Positions 1 through 7,732 are shown, counted from the first letter of the stretch. The stretch: DNA of 12,772 bases from Gracilaria caudata (GCA_030374735.1 JASCIV010000759.1:1-12772); one strand, 5' to 3'. Notes: a model not told the origin generated them from the sequence alone. Made by a program: numbers and translations.

Positions 1-61
1 GCCCTATACCCTACTCTACCCTACCCTACCCTACCCTACCTACCTACCTACCTACCTACTA
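1..61. repeat. Telomere-like C-rich terminal repeat array
   Basis: The window opens with six CCCTA units (2-6, 9-13, 19-23, 24-28, 29-33, 34-38), one CTCTA variant, then five CCTA units from 39 to 58 that decay into CTACTAATAATA. A C-rich strand reading inward from the left end is the orientation expected of a left chromosome end, with TAGGG as the G-strand unit. TAGGG is the known telomere unit of Giardia; most fungi have TTAGGG and oomycetes TTTAGGG. Giardia is not known to carry LTR retrotransposons, so the match need not be lineage evidence. The array is short and could instead be an internal microsatellite or an assembly end. Confidence 0.65.
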
Positions 62-799
62 CTAATAATAAAATCTCTAAGGAAAAAGCGCCGCGAGCTC
101 GAAAAAATCGCCTCTCCTTACGCCCCTACCAAGCCCCTAAAAACCACCAAGTCCATGTTCACGTATGACACGTGGGAGGTTCCACAGGTATGGTACGTTG
201 GATGCTACATGCTTCTATCTACCTCCATACCCCTGTAAAGGAGTACAAAGCAGGTCCTCACATCTAGCATCCGACAACACCCCTTTGTCTTAACAAAGAG
301 GTAAACACAACTCAACCCACTCTAAAGGCTTTCTTAAAGGGAATCTGTACTCACCATCAAGTACCATGCAGTTGACGACAACAGGCTAACAACAACAACC
401 AAGTCGGTGCAGAAATCAAAAACAACCACAACTAATCATTTCTGATTTCATCCAAAACCGTTCAAAACAGGTTGTTACCCTCCAAGAATAAAATTATGGA
501 GTGGTTTCTGACGCGATCATGGACGCGTTTTTCGAGAAAATCAAGAATCGAGAAATCAGAAAAAGATGAATCAAAAGAAGAACGGAAATGGTCAGCCAAT
601 CGTAGTAACAAAGACTAGTCAAGCGCTTACACACCCCGTCCCAGTCCGGTCATATACAGGATATTCTATTTCTGCAAAAACAGTCGAAGAATTGGGTATG
701 GTGCTGATCCTCTCGCAAGAAGATTGTACGGAAAACGCCGTATGATGCTGAAACGAAAAGAGTCGTCGCTAACCAGAACCGATCCAGGCATAGACTCTC
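62..799. other. Non-coding subtelomeric spacer
   Basis: No open frame of useful length and no recognisable RNA gene is visible in these 738 bases. The plus strand is rich in A and C with CAA-type runs (around 385-410). A perfect 6-bp inverted repeat with a 4-base loop lies at 283-298 (CTTTGT/ACAAAG). Because the adjoining LSU rRNA fragment is transcribed leftward, this stretch sits where the end of LSU and the downstream rDNA spacer would be. Bases about 600-800 could include the poorly conserved LSU 3' end, but I could not align them. Confidence 0.5.
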
Positions 800-1055
800 T
801 TACCCTTACTAATAGTTCAGACGGCAGCGTCGCAGCAGTGAGGGCTCCCGCAGCTGCATGTGCCAGAGGTCTGAATTAAGCGTTCTTCTCGTACTGCCTT
901 AAATTACTGCCTCGATAACTTTTCATCAGTAGGATAAAACCAACCTATCTCACAACGGTCTAAACCTGGCTCACGTTCCCTCTTGGCGGGTGAACAATAC
1001 GACGCTTTGCGCCAGTGAAAGTAAGTTTATTTCATACTATTGTGCTCGGGCTAAA
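800..1055 (-). rRNA. Divergent LSU (28S-type) rRNA 3' fragment, probably a pseudogene
   Basis: Read on the minus strand, this matches the 3' part of eukaryotic LSU rRNA. In rRNA order it shows a GTTCACCC-type block and GGGAACGTGAGC (about 968-995), GGTTTAGACC (957-966), the helix-93 hairpin (about 944-956), a TTTTA.CCTACTGATG block (about 924-940), the sarcin-ricin loop (884-895) and a GTCTGAA block read on the plus strand (869-875). Conserved blocks are in correct order and spacing, so the identity is secure even though the edges are approximate. It is a fragment: rRNA sequence expected to the right of about 1055 is missing and replaced by purine-rich LINE-like sequence. Substitutions fall at near-universal sites: the G closing the sarcin-ricin tetraloop is A (plus-strand 886), and the GAGCTGGG block reads GAGCCAGG. 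That favours a decayed copy over a working gene, although a very divergent lineage is possible. Transcription would run toward the telomere. Confidence 0.82.
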
Positions 1056-1085
1056 GCGATACCTACAACAGTGTGTTTTGCGCGG

Positions 1086-1463
1086 ATGAAGGGAGTCGCC
1101 AAGGTCGCCGGCGTCGCGAAGACGCAAAAGAAGGCGGCGCGAGCAACGAAGCCAAAGCTGGCGAAGAAGCTCCCAAAGGATACCCGCACGTCGGTGCAGC
1201 GCATTGCAGTGCGTGGCACCAATCAGGCGAAGCAAACGGATACACGTGACACGCCGGTAGCCCCGGAGGTACCGCGCGTGAACGCCGGCGACGCCGTCCA
1301 CATAAAGGCGAGGAGTGGGCATTTGGTGGAGGACGGTAGGAAGGCAGGGGCCGAAGGTGAGGAAGGTAGCAGCCAGGTCGCGAGACTATCATATGCAGGT
1401 CGGCAGACGAACACGGCGCCGGCTGTCAGGCAGGTATGTGCAGTCGAAGCTGAGGGTGAGTAG
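1086..1463 (+). pseudogene. Basic N-terminal ORF fragment, LINE ORF1-like
   Basis: An open frame from the ATG at 1086 to a stop at 1461-1463 encodes about 125 residues. The first 60 are rich in Lys, Ala and Arg (KVAGVAKTQKKAARATKPK and following), the kind of tail seen on nucleic-acid-binding proteins. I chose this ATG because upstream sequence in the same frame belongs to the rRNA fragment. The frame overlaps another open frame that begins by 1315 and continues to 2247, so the original protein may have shifted frame near 1320-1460. I recognise no family; a role as the RNA-binding start of a LINE ORF1 protein is inferred only from position and composition. Confidence 0.35.
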
Positions 1464-2247
1464 CAGGAGTAGGGACAGTTCTGAGGGGAGTGATGTGAGA
1501 GCGAAAGAATGGGAACACGAAGGCGCGCAGGAAGAAGGAGCGAGCAGGGTGGGAAGGAGGCTGCAGTATGACGAGGGAGTGAATGGAATTGAGGGGTCTA
1601 GGCCCGCAGCTGTGACGGCCAGACAGGTGAAGGTGCTGTGCCCAGAGACACACTTGCAGGTGCGGAGCGGACGGGCAGGAAGGAGCAATGGGAGGGGAGA
1701 TGGGCGAATGGATAGAGGTGATGGTACGAAAGAAGTGACGGCGGGGATACTGTGCAAGGGAAAGTAAGAGCAGGTCACGGTTGCAGAAGGCAGCATAATG
1801 AAGGATGACGCTGCAGAGCCGGTAACGGAGTCGAGACGAGGAGGACGAGGGGAGGTGCGCAGCAAGGGCAAAGGGCGAGACGGACATGAGGATATCGAGA
1901 GCTTGATGAGGGAGGACCAGGATTGGCTCCAAGAAATGGACGGGAAGGTAGGAGAGCTTGGAGAAATGCAGAAGGAAAGGCAGAGACAATACGGACAGAG
2001 CAGAGGCAGAACAGAATCAAGCATATTCGAAATTTACGGAGTGGTGAGTGCGCTTAAGGAATGCGCAGGGTGTCGAAAACTCGGGACGGACATGCGGAGA
2101 GGCAAGGGCGAGGAGGAGAAGGATCTAGGAGGCGCAGTGCAGGGAGTGCAGCGCGATTATGGGAGGCGCGAAGCCTCCATAGAAGATCAAGCACCTACAC
2201 GGCACAGTATTACCGATGATGGATGCGGTGGAGGAGCAAATCCTTAG
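1315..2247 (+). pseudogene. Charged ORF1-like segment with one in-frame stop
   Basis: One frame stays open from about 1315 to 2247 except for a TAA at 1765-1767. Products are rich in Arg, Glu, Gly and Lys. From about 1890 to 2000 the translation alternates Glu, Lys, Leu and Met in a coiled-coil-like fashion (IESLMREDQDWLQEMDG), which would suit an oligomerising ORF1 protein. The stretch from 2041 to 2110 contains two cysteines (ECAGC) but no complete zinc knuckle. No homologous family is recognised. The purine-rich composition alone suppresses stops in several frames, so coding status is uncertain; the coiled-coil-like part is the best argument for it. Confidence 0.35.
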
Positions 2248-2287
2248 ACATGCAGCACAGATGTGAGGGCAAACGCTCGGGGGTGAA

Positions 2288-2815
2288 GTGGAGCGCATGG
2301 TGCAGGAAGAGGAAGAACTGACAGAGACGGAGCTGGGAGAAGTCGGTGCGGAGCATGAAATATGCCAAAGCACCGGAAAGACAGGGGCAGAAAACTTCCA
2401 AGAGCGGTTCCGGGCGGTCAGACACATAGCAGAATGCGAAGGGTATGGGACGATGGGGCAGCTTCTGCTCAATGGCCGAGCACTGACAGCCCCGAAAGAA
2501 CACGTGGTTAAATGTAGACAGTTTGCGAGGAAGTGCACGGGGAGGAACCTCAGAGTTCGAATAGACTGCTTGTATAGAGAGGCACAGGAGGCACCAGACG
2601 ATAAGGCGGAAAGCGGTGCAGGTAGGGTGGCAACGGGAAAAAAAGCGGGGCAAGAGGGGACAAAGCGCTATGTGGACGAGGCCATGGCGACGCAAGGGCG
2701 CAGGATTGAAGGACGAATGGCAACGATGGAACAAGTACTAATGGATGTGAGGAGGGAGTTGAGGGACGCTTTGGACAGGAGAAACACGCAAGCGGTGGAC
2801 GGAAGGAGAGACGGA
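2288..2815 (+). pseudogene. ORF1-like coiled-coil segment, left half
   Basis: Open frame of about 176 codons from a GTG at 2288 up to the foldback element at 2816; the frame then runs 29 codons into that insert and stops at 2900-2902. The first part is acidic. Around 2455-2520 it contains a more ordinary mixed-composition segment (MGQLLLNGRALTAP). Between about 2680 and 2800 hydrophobic residues recur with heptad-like spacing (MATMEQVLMDVRRELRDAL), predicting a coiled coil. The matching coiled-coil continuation appears right after the insert at 3097. This is consistent with an ORF1 protein that trimerises through a coiled coil, as known for many LINE ORF1 proteins; the assignment is inference. 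Confidence 0.45.
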
Positions 2816-3095
2816 CCCTATGAACATCGAATCTGGCCGATATATGGCCGACCAAGGGCTGAAAGAAGGCCTTATTCGCCGAAAGTTTGTGAGAACGTGT
2901 AACTCGTGTACCTAAACAAGGTCTCTTCCAGTTCATATGGAAAAATATTGCCGAGATATGGCCAAAACATGACCGAAGTCCTAGAACAAATGTGTTTCTG
3001 TACACGAGTTACACGTTCTCACAAATTTTCAGCGAATAAGGCCTTCTTTCGGCCATTGATCGGCCATATATCGGCCAGATTCGATGTTCATAGGG
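2816..3095. mobile_element. 280-bp foldback / MITE-like element with 96-bp inverted repeats
   Basis: Bases 2816-2911 and 3000-3095 are inverted repeats of 96 bp that agree at 91 of 96 positions by hand alignment, separated by an 88-bp spacer (2912-2999). Arms begin CCCTATGAACATCG and end with GTGTAC at the inner edge. A short motif, GCCGA followed by TATATGGCC or GATATGGCC, occurs in the left arm and again in the spacer near 2950-2963. It is AT-richer than the surrounding purine-rich sequence and falls within the coiled coil of the LINE ORF1-like region. No encoded transposase is present, so it would be non-autonomous. No clear target duplication flanks the outer ends; if the true termini lie just inside TA (2819-2820 and 3091-3092), a TA duplication like that of Tc1/mariner elements is possible. 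Confidence 0.85.
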
Positions 3096-3096
3096 C

Positions 3097-3335
3097 GTAG
3101 TTAGTAAAGTTGCAAGAGTGGCGGAAAAGATACGAATGATGCGGCAGGAAATAAGTGAGCTAAGAAAAGGGAACGAGCGCCTGATTCGCCGGCTGCCAGA
3201 GCTGGAAACCGGACAACCGCCGTACAGGGGTAGAGGACAAGGAGGGATACAGAGGGACCCTAGAAAAAATTTTTGGAAATATGGGAGTGCACAAGAACAG
3301 CAGATGGCGCGTATGGATGACTGTGTCAACACGGA
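3097..3335 (+). pseudogene. ORF1-like coiled-coil segment, right half
   Basis: Immediately after the foldback element a frame opens at 3097 and continues the coiled-coil character: residues from about 3118 to 3210 read AEKIRMMRQEISELRKGNER with regular hydrophobic spacing, followed by a Gly/Arg/Gln-rich linker (PYRGRGQGGIQRD). The frame formally stays open to 3597, but from about 3336 the composition changes abruptly to an AT-richer, repeat-bearing island, so I end the segment there. Together with 2288-2815 it looks like one coiled coil interrupted by an insertion. The halves are in different frames; removing 280 bp does not by itself restore one frame, so other indels exist. Confidence 0.45.
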
Positions 3336-3671
3336 ACTCAATTTGAGTGCAAACGGAAGGGTAATTATGTTCATTTCCGCCCTCATTTCAAGGTGTCCAA
3401 TTGGAAGCTACTCCGATAGCGAGTGGAATGCCACTGGAAGGTCAAAGATACACTTTGCACTCCATCTGAGCTCCATTCGAACTTCTTTGAATGCGCGCAC
3501 ACTCCGCGCGCACTCCGCGCGACATCCAAAAAACAAAAAAATTGTAATTTCGAGTGCCAAGGGTGTCCATTTGGAGGACGCTTGGCGAGCACCATGAACG
3601 CATATGGATGTCGAAGAGCGCAAAAAATGCACTCCAGTTGCACTCCGCGAAATGCAAAAATTTCTTCTAGG
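3336..3671. repeat. AT-richer repeat island within the LINE relic
   Basis: The purine bias stops here and a cluster of short repeats appears. GCACTCC occurs exactly at 3457, 3510, 3629 and 3640, and its complement-type motif GAGTGC at 3345 and 3552. CACTCCGCGCG is tandemly duplicated at 3500-3510 and 3511-3521. GGTGTCCAATTGGA (3392-3405) recurs as GGTGTCCATTTGGA (3562-3575). A 13-bp palindrome, ACTCAATTTGAGT, lies at 3336-3348. Repeats in both orientations near the two ends resemble subterminal repeats of DNA-transposon-derived elements, but no convincing terminal inverted repeat or target duplication was found. It is probably a second, older insert in the LINE. Confidence 0.45.
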
Positions 3672-3802
3672 GGGAGGAAGGGGAACGTAGGGAAAGCGAC
3701 AGAAACGAGAGGATGCGGCTGAGCACGCAGCAGGGTTGAGAGAGCGAACAAGGAGGATGGGGCAGAAGAGATGCAAAAGGAGGAGGAGGTCGAGCGAAAG
3801 AC
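3672..3802 (+). other. Purine-rich stretch without clear coding
   Basis: This 131-bp stretch resumes the purine bias of the LINE relic (GGGGGAGGAAGGGGAACG at its start). Stops are present in the frame of the next segment and no motif is recognised. It probably represents decayed ORF1 sequence between the coiled coil and the conserved core. Confidence 0.3.
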
Positions 3803-4693
3803 ATGGGCGCAAAGAGCGGCAAACGGGGAGCGAGCGCCAGGTATCTAACACAAGAGACGCAAGATAGGATACGCAGGGCAAAGAGAGTGATACGGGACGC
3901 GCAGCTATTGCCGAAGCTGTTCTGGGAGAGGATTGAAAAGCCAACCCCGCTATACTTCGTTGGCATGAAGCGAGGACCAATTGGGGTGTAGAGGAGGGCT
4001 CTGGCAACTGCGATGCCAAGCTGGGCAATAATGGGAATATCCTCCTTTAGTAGAGGAGTAGGAGAGGTGTTGGTGCACGAAGGAATGAAGGAAAGGGCGA
4101 TCGTTACGATGAGGCCAATGGGTTCCGGATACCTTGAGGCGCTGGATCCTGTAGAGGATCGCAAGTTTAGGGACGACCAGTCCGTGAGGAAGGTACGATG
4201 AACGGCAATCGCCCACGCCTGCAGGACGCGGTACAGCCGCTATCGGAACACTCCCAATGACGCGGCAAGGAGCTGGTGCGCAGGGGCGATAAAATTTCTC
4301 GAGGATAAGTACGCGGTGGTTTTTGGAACGGAAGGAAAGAGAAGGGATGAGGAACTACGTGAGAAAATCAGGCAAAGGCATACAATGAGGGCAGAGTTAC
4401 TGCCATCGGAAGACTCGTCGGAAGATCCAGACTACATACAGTTGGAGACTGAGACGACGCAAAGTACAGAGGACACAGAGAACGAACGAATGGAGGAGGG
4501 AGGCTTCAGGCTGCTTAAAAGGAAGAGGAGGAATAGCAGTACACGCACGAGCCCGGAGGGGGAGAGGCGTGACGTGCCAGGAGGGAAAAAGGCAGACAGA
4601 ATGGAGTGTAGAGAAGATAAGATGGCTACGGATGAAGGAGCCGACGTGCAGACGAGAGCCCAAGAGGGAACAGGGAACGTAGATGAGATCTGA
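3803..4693 (+). pseudogene. LINE ORF1-like conserved core with two in-frame stops
   Basis: A single frame spans 3803-4693 (297 codons including the stops), broken only by TAG at 3989-3991 and TGA at 4199-4201. Between 3803 and about 4330 the translation has the mixed composition of a folded protein: KLFWERIEKPTPLYFVGMKR, then after the first stop RALATAMPSWAIMGIS and GEVLVHEGMKERAI, and after the second AIAHACRTRYSRYR and GAIKFLEDKYAVVF. From memory, a similar order (a YF/YV-G-hydrophobic strand, a paired helix, then a xEFLV/xEVLV strand) occurs in gag-like ORF1 regions of LINEs in fungi and protists. I cannot name the family and this has not been searched. After 4330 it becomes acidic (DSSEDPDYIQLETETT) then basic. 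Both stops are explicable as single C-to-T or G-to-A changes. It is the best-preserved coding part of the LINE. Confidence 0.6.
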
Positions 4694-6330
4694 AAGGCTA
4701 CGGAAGAGGGAGAAGGCGCGAAGGAACGAGGGAGTGGTGGACAGGATGGAAGAACGAGGACGACGCACAGCGCAAGGAAGAAGGCACGGACAACCAGGCG
4801 GGAGCAAGAGAGGCGTGACGAAGAGTGGGAAGAGGAGCCGCAGAACAGAAGAGGCCTGGGACAGGGGCCAACAGGAGACTTCTAATCATGTCGGGGAGAG
4901 CCATCAACGAAGCGGGATCCGACGTGGTAGAGACAAGTGCAAGCACAGACAGAGCTGGGCGGACGACGGACGCTGTCGGGCGGGAGACGGTGACGGGGCA
5001 GCATGATCATGAAGCGCTCCCAGCAAGGGCACACATGGGCACAAAGGTGAGGAACGCAATCGGAATGCTGGCGCCAGCGCGCGACCATCTGAGCGGGCGT
5101 GAGGGGAGGCGGACAACTGGCGCCGAGGCGTGGGAACGAAAGGATGACAGGAGAGTAAGAACAAGATGTTACGGCCAGCTAGAACAAGCGGAAGACGCCG
5201 GAATGGAGCAGAGTGGAGATGCAGATGACGGAAAGACCCAACATACCGGGGATCGTGACGCAGTGGCAGGGGAGGGGCGCGAAGAGAAAAGCCGGGGACT
5301 CGCATGACAAATAAGGCGATTGGTACGGGTCAGCGGAGACGGTGGATTCGCAGAGAAGAAGAGGAGCGTCGCTGAACGTTACGGCGGGCCACGGGAGCGG
5401 TCGATGAACGAGAACCTGACGCAGCAAGACAGAGAGAGGAGAGGAGGAGGCAGAAGCACATGGCGGAGACGAGAACGCGAAAGCCTCGGAAGCATCGGAA
5501 TCAAGCTCATCAGAATCTATCGGGTGAGACTGCGGAGGAACGCTGGGAAGGTAGTCGGAGAAGTAGATCTCGTAGATCGACACAAGAAGATGGGTACGAC
5601 TAACCATCGTCGCGCGGCGAGTCGGGAAGCGGGAAGCGAGAAGCGAGATGAGTCGGCGCGCTCAGGACAAGAGGGTGATGAAGAGATGGGGAGCGAGAAG
5701 AGCGGACGAGAGAGCGGAACAATGGAAGTCCAGGAGGCAGATGAAAGAGGAAGGGAAGACGCGGGAAGGGATCGAGGGAGCTGGAGGATGGGTGCGGAGA
5801 AGCGAGAGTTCGGGCGAGGACTCTGGCCGGCGCGGCTATGCAGAACTGCAGAACCCCGGCGGACAGGCCGCTGGCCGCAGGAGAGGGCTAGAAGGGGTAC
5901 ACGTGGACGACGGGGGTAACGGAAAGAGGGAGAAAGGTAAGGGGAGGGTCAATTGAAACACGGAACGTGGAAACAGAACGGCAGTGGCGCGTGGGAATGC
6001 GCACATGGCAAGCGTGGGAAGCAGGGATGACAATGGATGCATAAGACAAAGCTCGGGCGGCGGGGTCGAACATGATGTGCGCGCACGCGGCAACGGAACC
6101 CTGGACGCGGCTGTACGAACTTCAGGGTAGACAACGAAAGGGTAGGGGAGTAAGCGAGGAGGGGAGAGGCGGCGCGCCGGGGTCGAGAGGAGGCGAGGGA
6201 CGCTGCAGGGAGAGGTGAACGCAGGGAGGGATAGCCGACGCGTGACGGAGAGGGCGAAGGGCGAAGCAGAGCATGCGAGGAGATCGAGCAAGCACGCCAT
6301 GGGCGAGGTGGCAAGAGCGAGGGGACGATT
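4694..6330 (+). pseudogene. Long charged, purine-rich region of uncertain coding
   Basis: One frame is open from 4825 to 5919 with a single TGA at 5305-5307, giving Arg/Glu/Gly/Asp-rich translations of 160 and 199 residues. From 5920 to 6330 every plus-strand frame has frequent stops. A small tandem repeat of a 7-mer (GGGAAGC, GGGAAGC, GAGAAGC) lies at 5624-5644. No domain is recognisable. The purine excess itself (46 of 60 bases at 5641-5700) makes stop codons rarer, so open length is weak evidence. By position it is either the ORF1/ORF2 intergenic region or a low-complexity linker of the LINE. I see no promoter, RNA gene or other feature here. Confidence 0.3.
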
Positions 6331-7137
6331 GTGCCAGGGAGAGGGAATGGGAAATGGTTGCAGTGGCACACGGGGCATGCGGAAAGGAAGGTCCCGAAGT
6401 TAGCGGGTGGCAGGGAAGCGGAGCGGAGTGACGTAGCGAAAGGGCAACCTAGCAGAGGAGAGAGCGAGAGTAGGGAGGGAACACGAAGCCAGCAAGGACG
6501 AAGGGAGGAGGCCCTGGACTGGGGGAACGGTGTGCAAGAGAATGAAGGAAGGGCGAACAGCACACACTGGAATGAGGAAAGAGCCGAAGTGAGGCACGAG
6601 GAACAGGAGCAAACGCAAGGAAGGCACGAATGCGAACGGAATGACAGAGCACGGGCGCGCAGTGGGGAACGAGCGGCGCGCATGGCATGAGAGAGTCTGG
6701 CAGATGCCCTAACATTTAGAGTGATGCCACAGGAGTTCGGAGAGGAAGGAAGGCATGCGCAGGAGGTATACGTGATCGACCAGGACCGAGAGCGATGGGT
6801 TACAATGCACGCAGCGAGTAGAGGTGGGTTGGCTCGGAGGGACGAGAGCTGGCCGCAGCTGTGGGAGGACATGTGCACGCGGTATAGCGCAGAGGAAGCG
6901 AGTCGGGAAAGGAGAGAGCTTCGCTGGTGGCAGGATGCGCGCACGCAGACACAGGACGAGCAGGCGGGAAAGCATGAGAGGAGAGCAGACAGGGAGGGGA
7001 AAAGGGAACGCAGAAGCCGGTGGGAAGTAGCAAACGAGGATAACGTCAGGGGAAGGAGAGAAGTTCTGCACGCAGGGCGGGGCGTTGAAGGTGAAACGGA
7101 AAATGCGACTGAGAGTGGAACGGCGGTGGTGCGTTGA
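6331..7137 (+). pseudogene. Charged ORF upstream of LINE endonuclease, one in-frame stop
   Basis: The same frame as 4825-5919 is open again from 6331 to 7137 apart from TGA at 6688-6690. The first part is Arg/Glu/Gln-rich low complexity. From about 6691 it becomes more protein-like: ESLADALTFRVMPQEFGEEG, EVYVIDQDRERWVTM and a Trp-containing helix-like segment (WPQLWEDMCTRYSAEEASRE) near 6850-6905. It ends 33 bases before the first in-frame ATG of the endonuclease fragment, which is in another frame. It might be the end of ORF1 or the N-terminal extension of ORF2; no family is recognised. The long antisense frame covering this area is a composition shadow. Confidence 0.35.
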
Positions 7138-7169
7138 TGAAGTGACATGGCCGGGAAACTGTGGGGAAG

Positions 7170-7604
7170 ATGTGGGAGTTGCTGGGCCTGGACGCGCTAG
7201 CCTTCACCGAAACGTGGACGCCGGCTGAAGCAGGGGTCCCGTGGCAGCTGGCGATCAATGAGGATGGGCACAAACGCCTGTATGCGAGGAAGATATGGGG
7301 CGGGTACAGGGTGGCCGCGGGATAAACACGCGAACCTCTGCAAAGTACTACCCGACGCGGGTAAGAAAGACGCAAGGAGAGGACTGTGAATATGTGGCAA
7401 TGCGTCTAAAGGGTGACCGGAGGCTCACAGTGATAGGGCTGTACGTACGGCCGTCGGCAAGGGAGGAAGAGTTGGAGGTACTTCTTACATAAGCTGGTAC
7501 AGCTGGCGACGGAGCACATATTGATAATAGACGGTCTAAAGGCTAGAGCAGCGGCGTGGGACGGAGCAAAGGTCAAGAAAAGGAATTGGCGCGTACTGAG
7601 AGAA
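7170..7604 (+). pseudogene. LINE ORF2 endonuclease (EEP/APE-like) fragment, frameshifted and truncated
   Basis: Three pieces of an exonuclease-endonuclease-phosphatase domain can be read. At 7170 the frame gives WELLGLDALAFTETWTP, where the Glu of TETW (7209-7211) corresponds to the metal-binding Glu of APE-type LINE endonucleases, which nick target DNA to prime reverse transcription. A one-step frame change near 7300-7325 leads to CEYVAMRLKGDRRLTVIGLY and VRPSAREEELEVLL, the central strands. A second change near 7480-7490 restores the first frame for LVQLATEHILIIDGLKARAA. In the last piece the family's GDFNA motif is replaced by DGLKA, so the Asp and Asn catalytic residues are missing. The domain's N-terminal Asn-containing strand is not visible either. 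The fragment ends at the LTR border at 7605; the reverse transcriptase half lies outside the window or is lost. This fragment is dead. Confidence 0.72.
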
Positions 7605-7709
7605 TGTTGAGGAGTCGTGAGAACAACTACCGCGAGAGAGGAATGCAAGGCGGGCCAGTGGACGGGCACACCTCAGAGTAAATCGGAATCTGCTCTTCCT
7701 CTGAGATTG

Positions 7710-7730
7710 CTTCCGGTTCGCCACCGGAAG
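7710..7730 (-). other. Perfect 8-bp hairpin near the LTR start site
   Basis: CTTCCGGT and ACCGGAAG are perfect inverted repeats around a 5-base loop (7718-7722). The arms lie 5-25 bases downstream of the TATA box on the minus strand, so the hairpin spans or adjoins the expected transcription start and the beginning of R. It could matter for strand transfer or RNA 5'-end structure, or could be a duplex transcription-factor site. Confidence 0.5.
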
Positions 7731-7732
7731 CT

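Larger units (their letters stand above)
1086..7604 (+). mobile_element. Degenerate LINE-like (non-LTR) retrotransposon, truncated by LTR element
   Basis: This block shares a strong purine bias on the plus strand and has the layout of a non-LTR element: an ORF1-like region (basic N-terminus, coiled coil, conserved core, acidic then basic C-terminus) followed by the beginning of ORF2 with an EEP-type endonuclease. Frames change repeatedly and in-frame stops are present, so it is a relic. Its left end adjoins LSU rRNA in antisense orientation, and its right end is cut at 7604/7605 by the LTR retrotransposon. Reverse transcriptase is not present in the window; if this is a nested insertion, it should resume beyond the far LTR. 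The element boundaries are inferred; no 5' end signature or target duplication is visible. The clearest LINE evidence is the EEP fragment at 7170-7604. Confidence 0.6.

Noticed and set aside
628..643. TTACACACCCCGTCCC, reminiscent of the SSU rRNA TACACACCGCCCGTC block
   Set aside because: The match is short, on the strand opposite to the LSU fragment, and neighbouring SSU landmarks are absent.
1389..2024. 211-codon and overlapping minus-strand frames
   Set aside because: Same composition artefact; Ser/Pro/Leu-rich and without motifs.
3392..3575. Terminal inverted repeats delimiting the 3336-3671 island
   Set aside because: The best pairs are direct repeats or only 11 of 14 matches in inverted orientation; no terminal pair with a target duplication was found.
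3500..3646. CRISPR-like array from repeated CACTCC motifs
   Set aside because: Repeats are short and irregularly spaced, in a clearly eukaryotic context.
5949..7148. 399-codon open frame on the minus strand
   Set aside because: Its product is a Ser/Pro/Leu/Arg/Cys-rich low-complexity string. A purine-rich opposite strand removes TTA, CTA and TCA and so suppresses antisense stops; no domain is visible.
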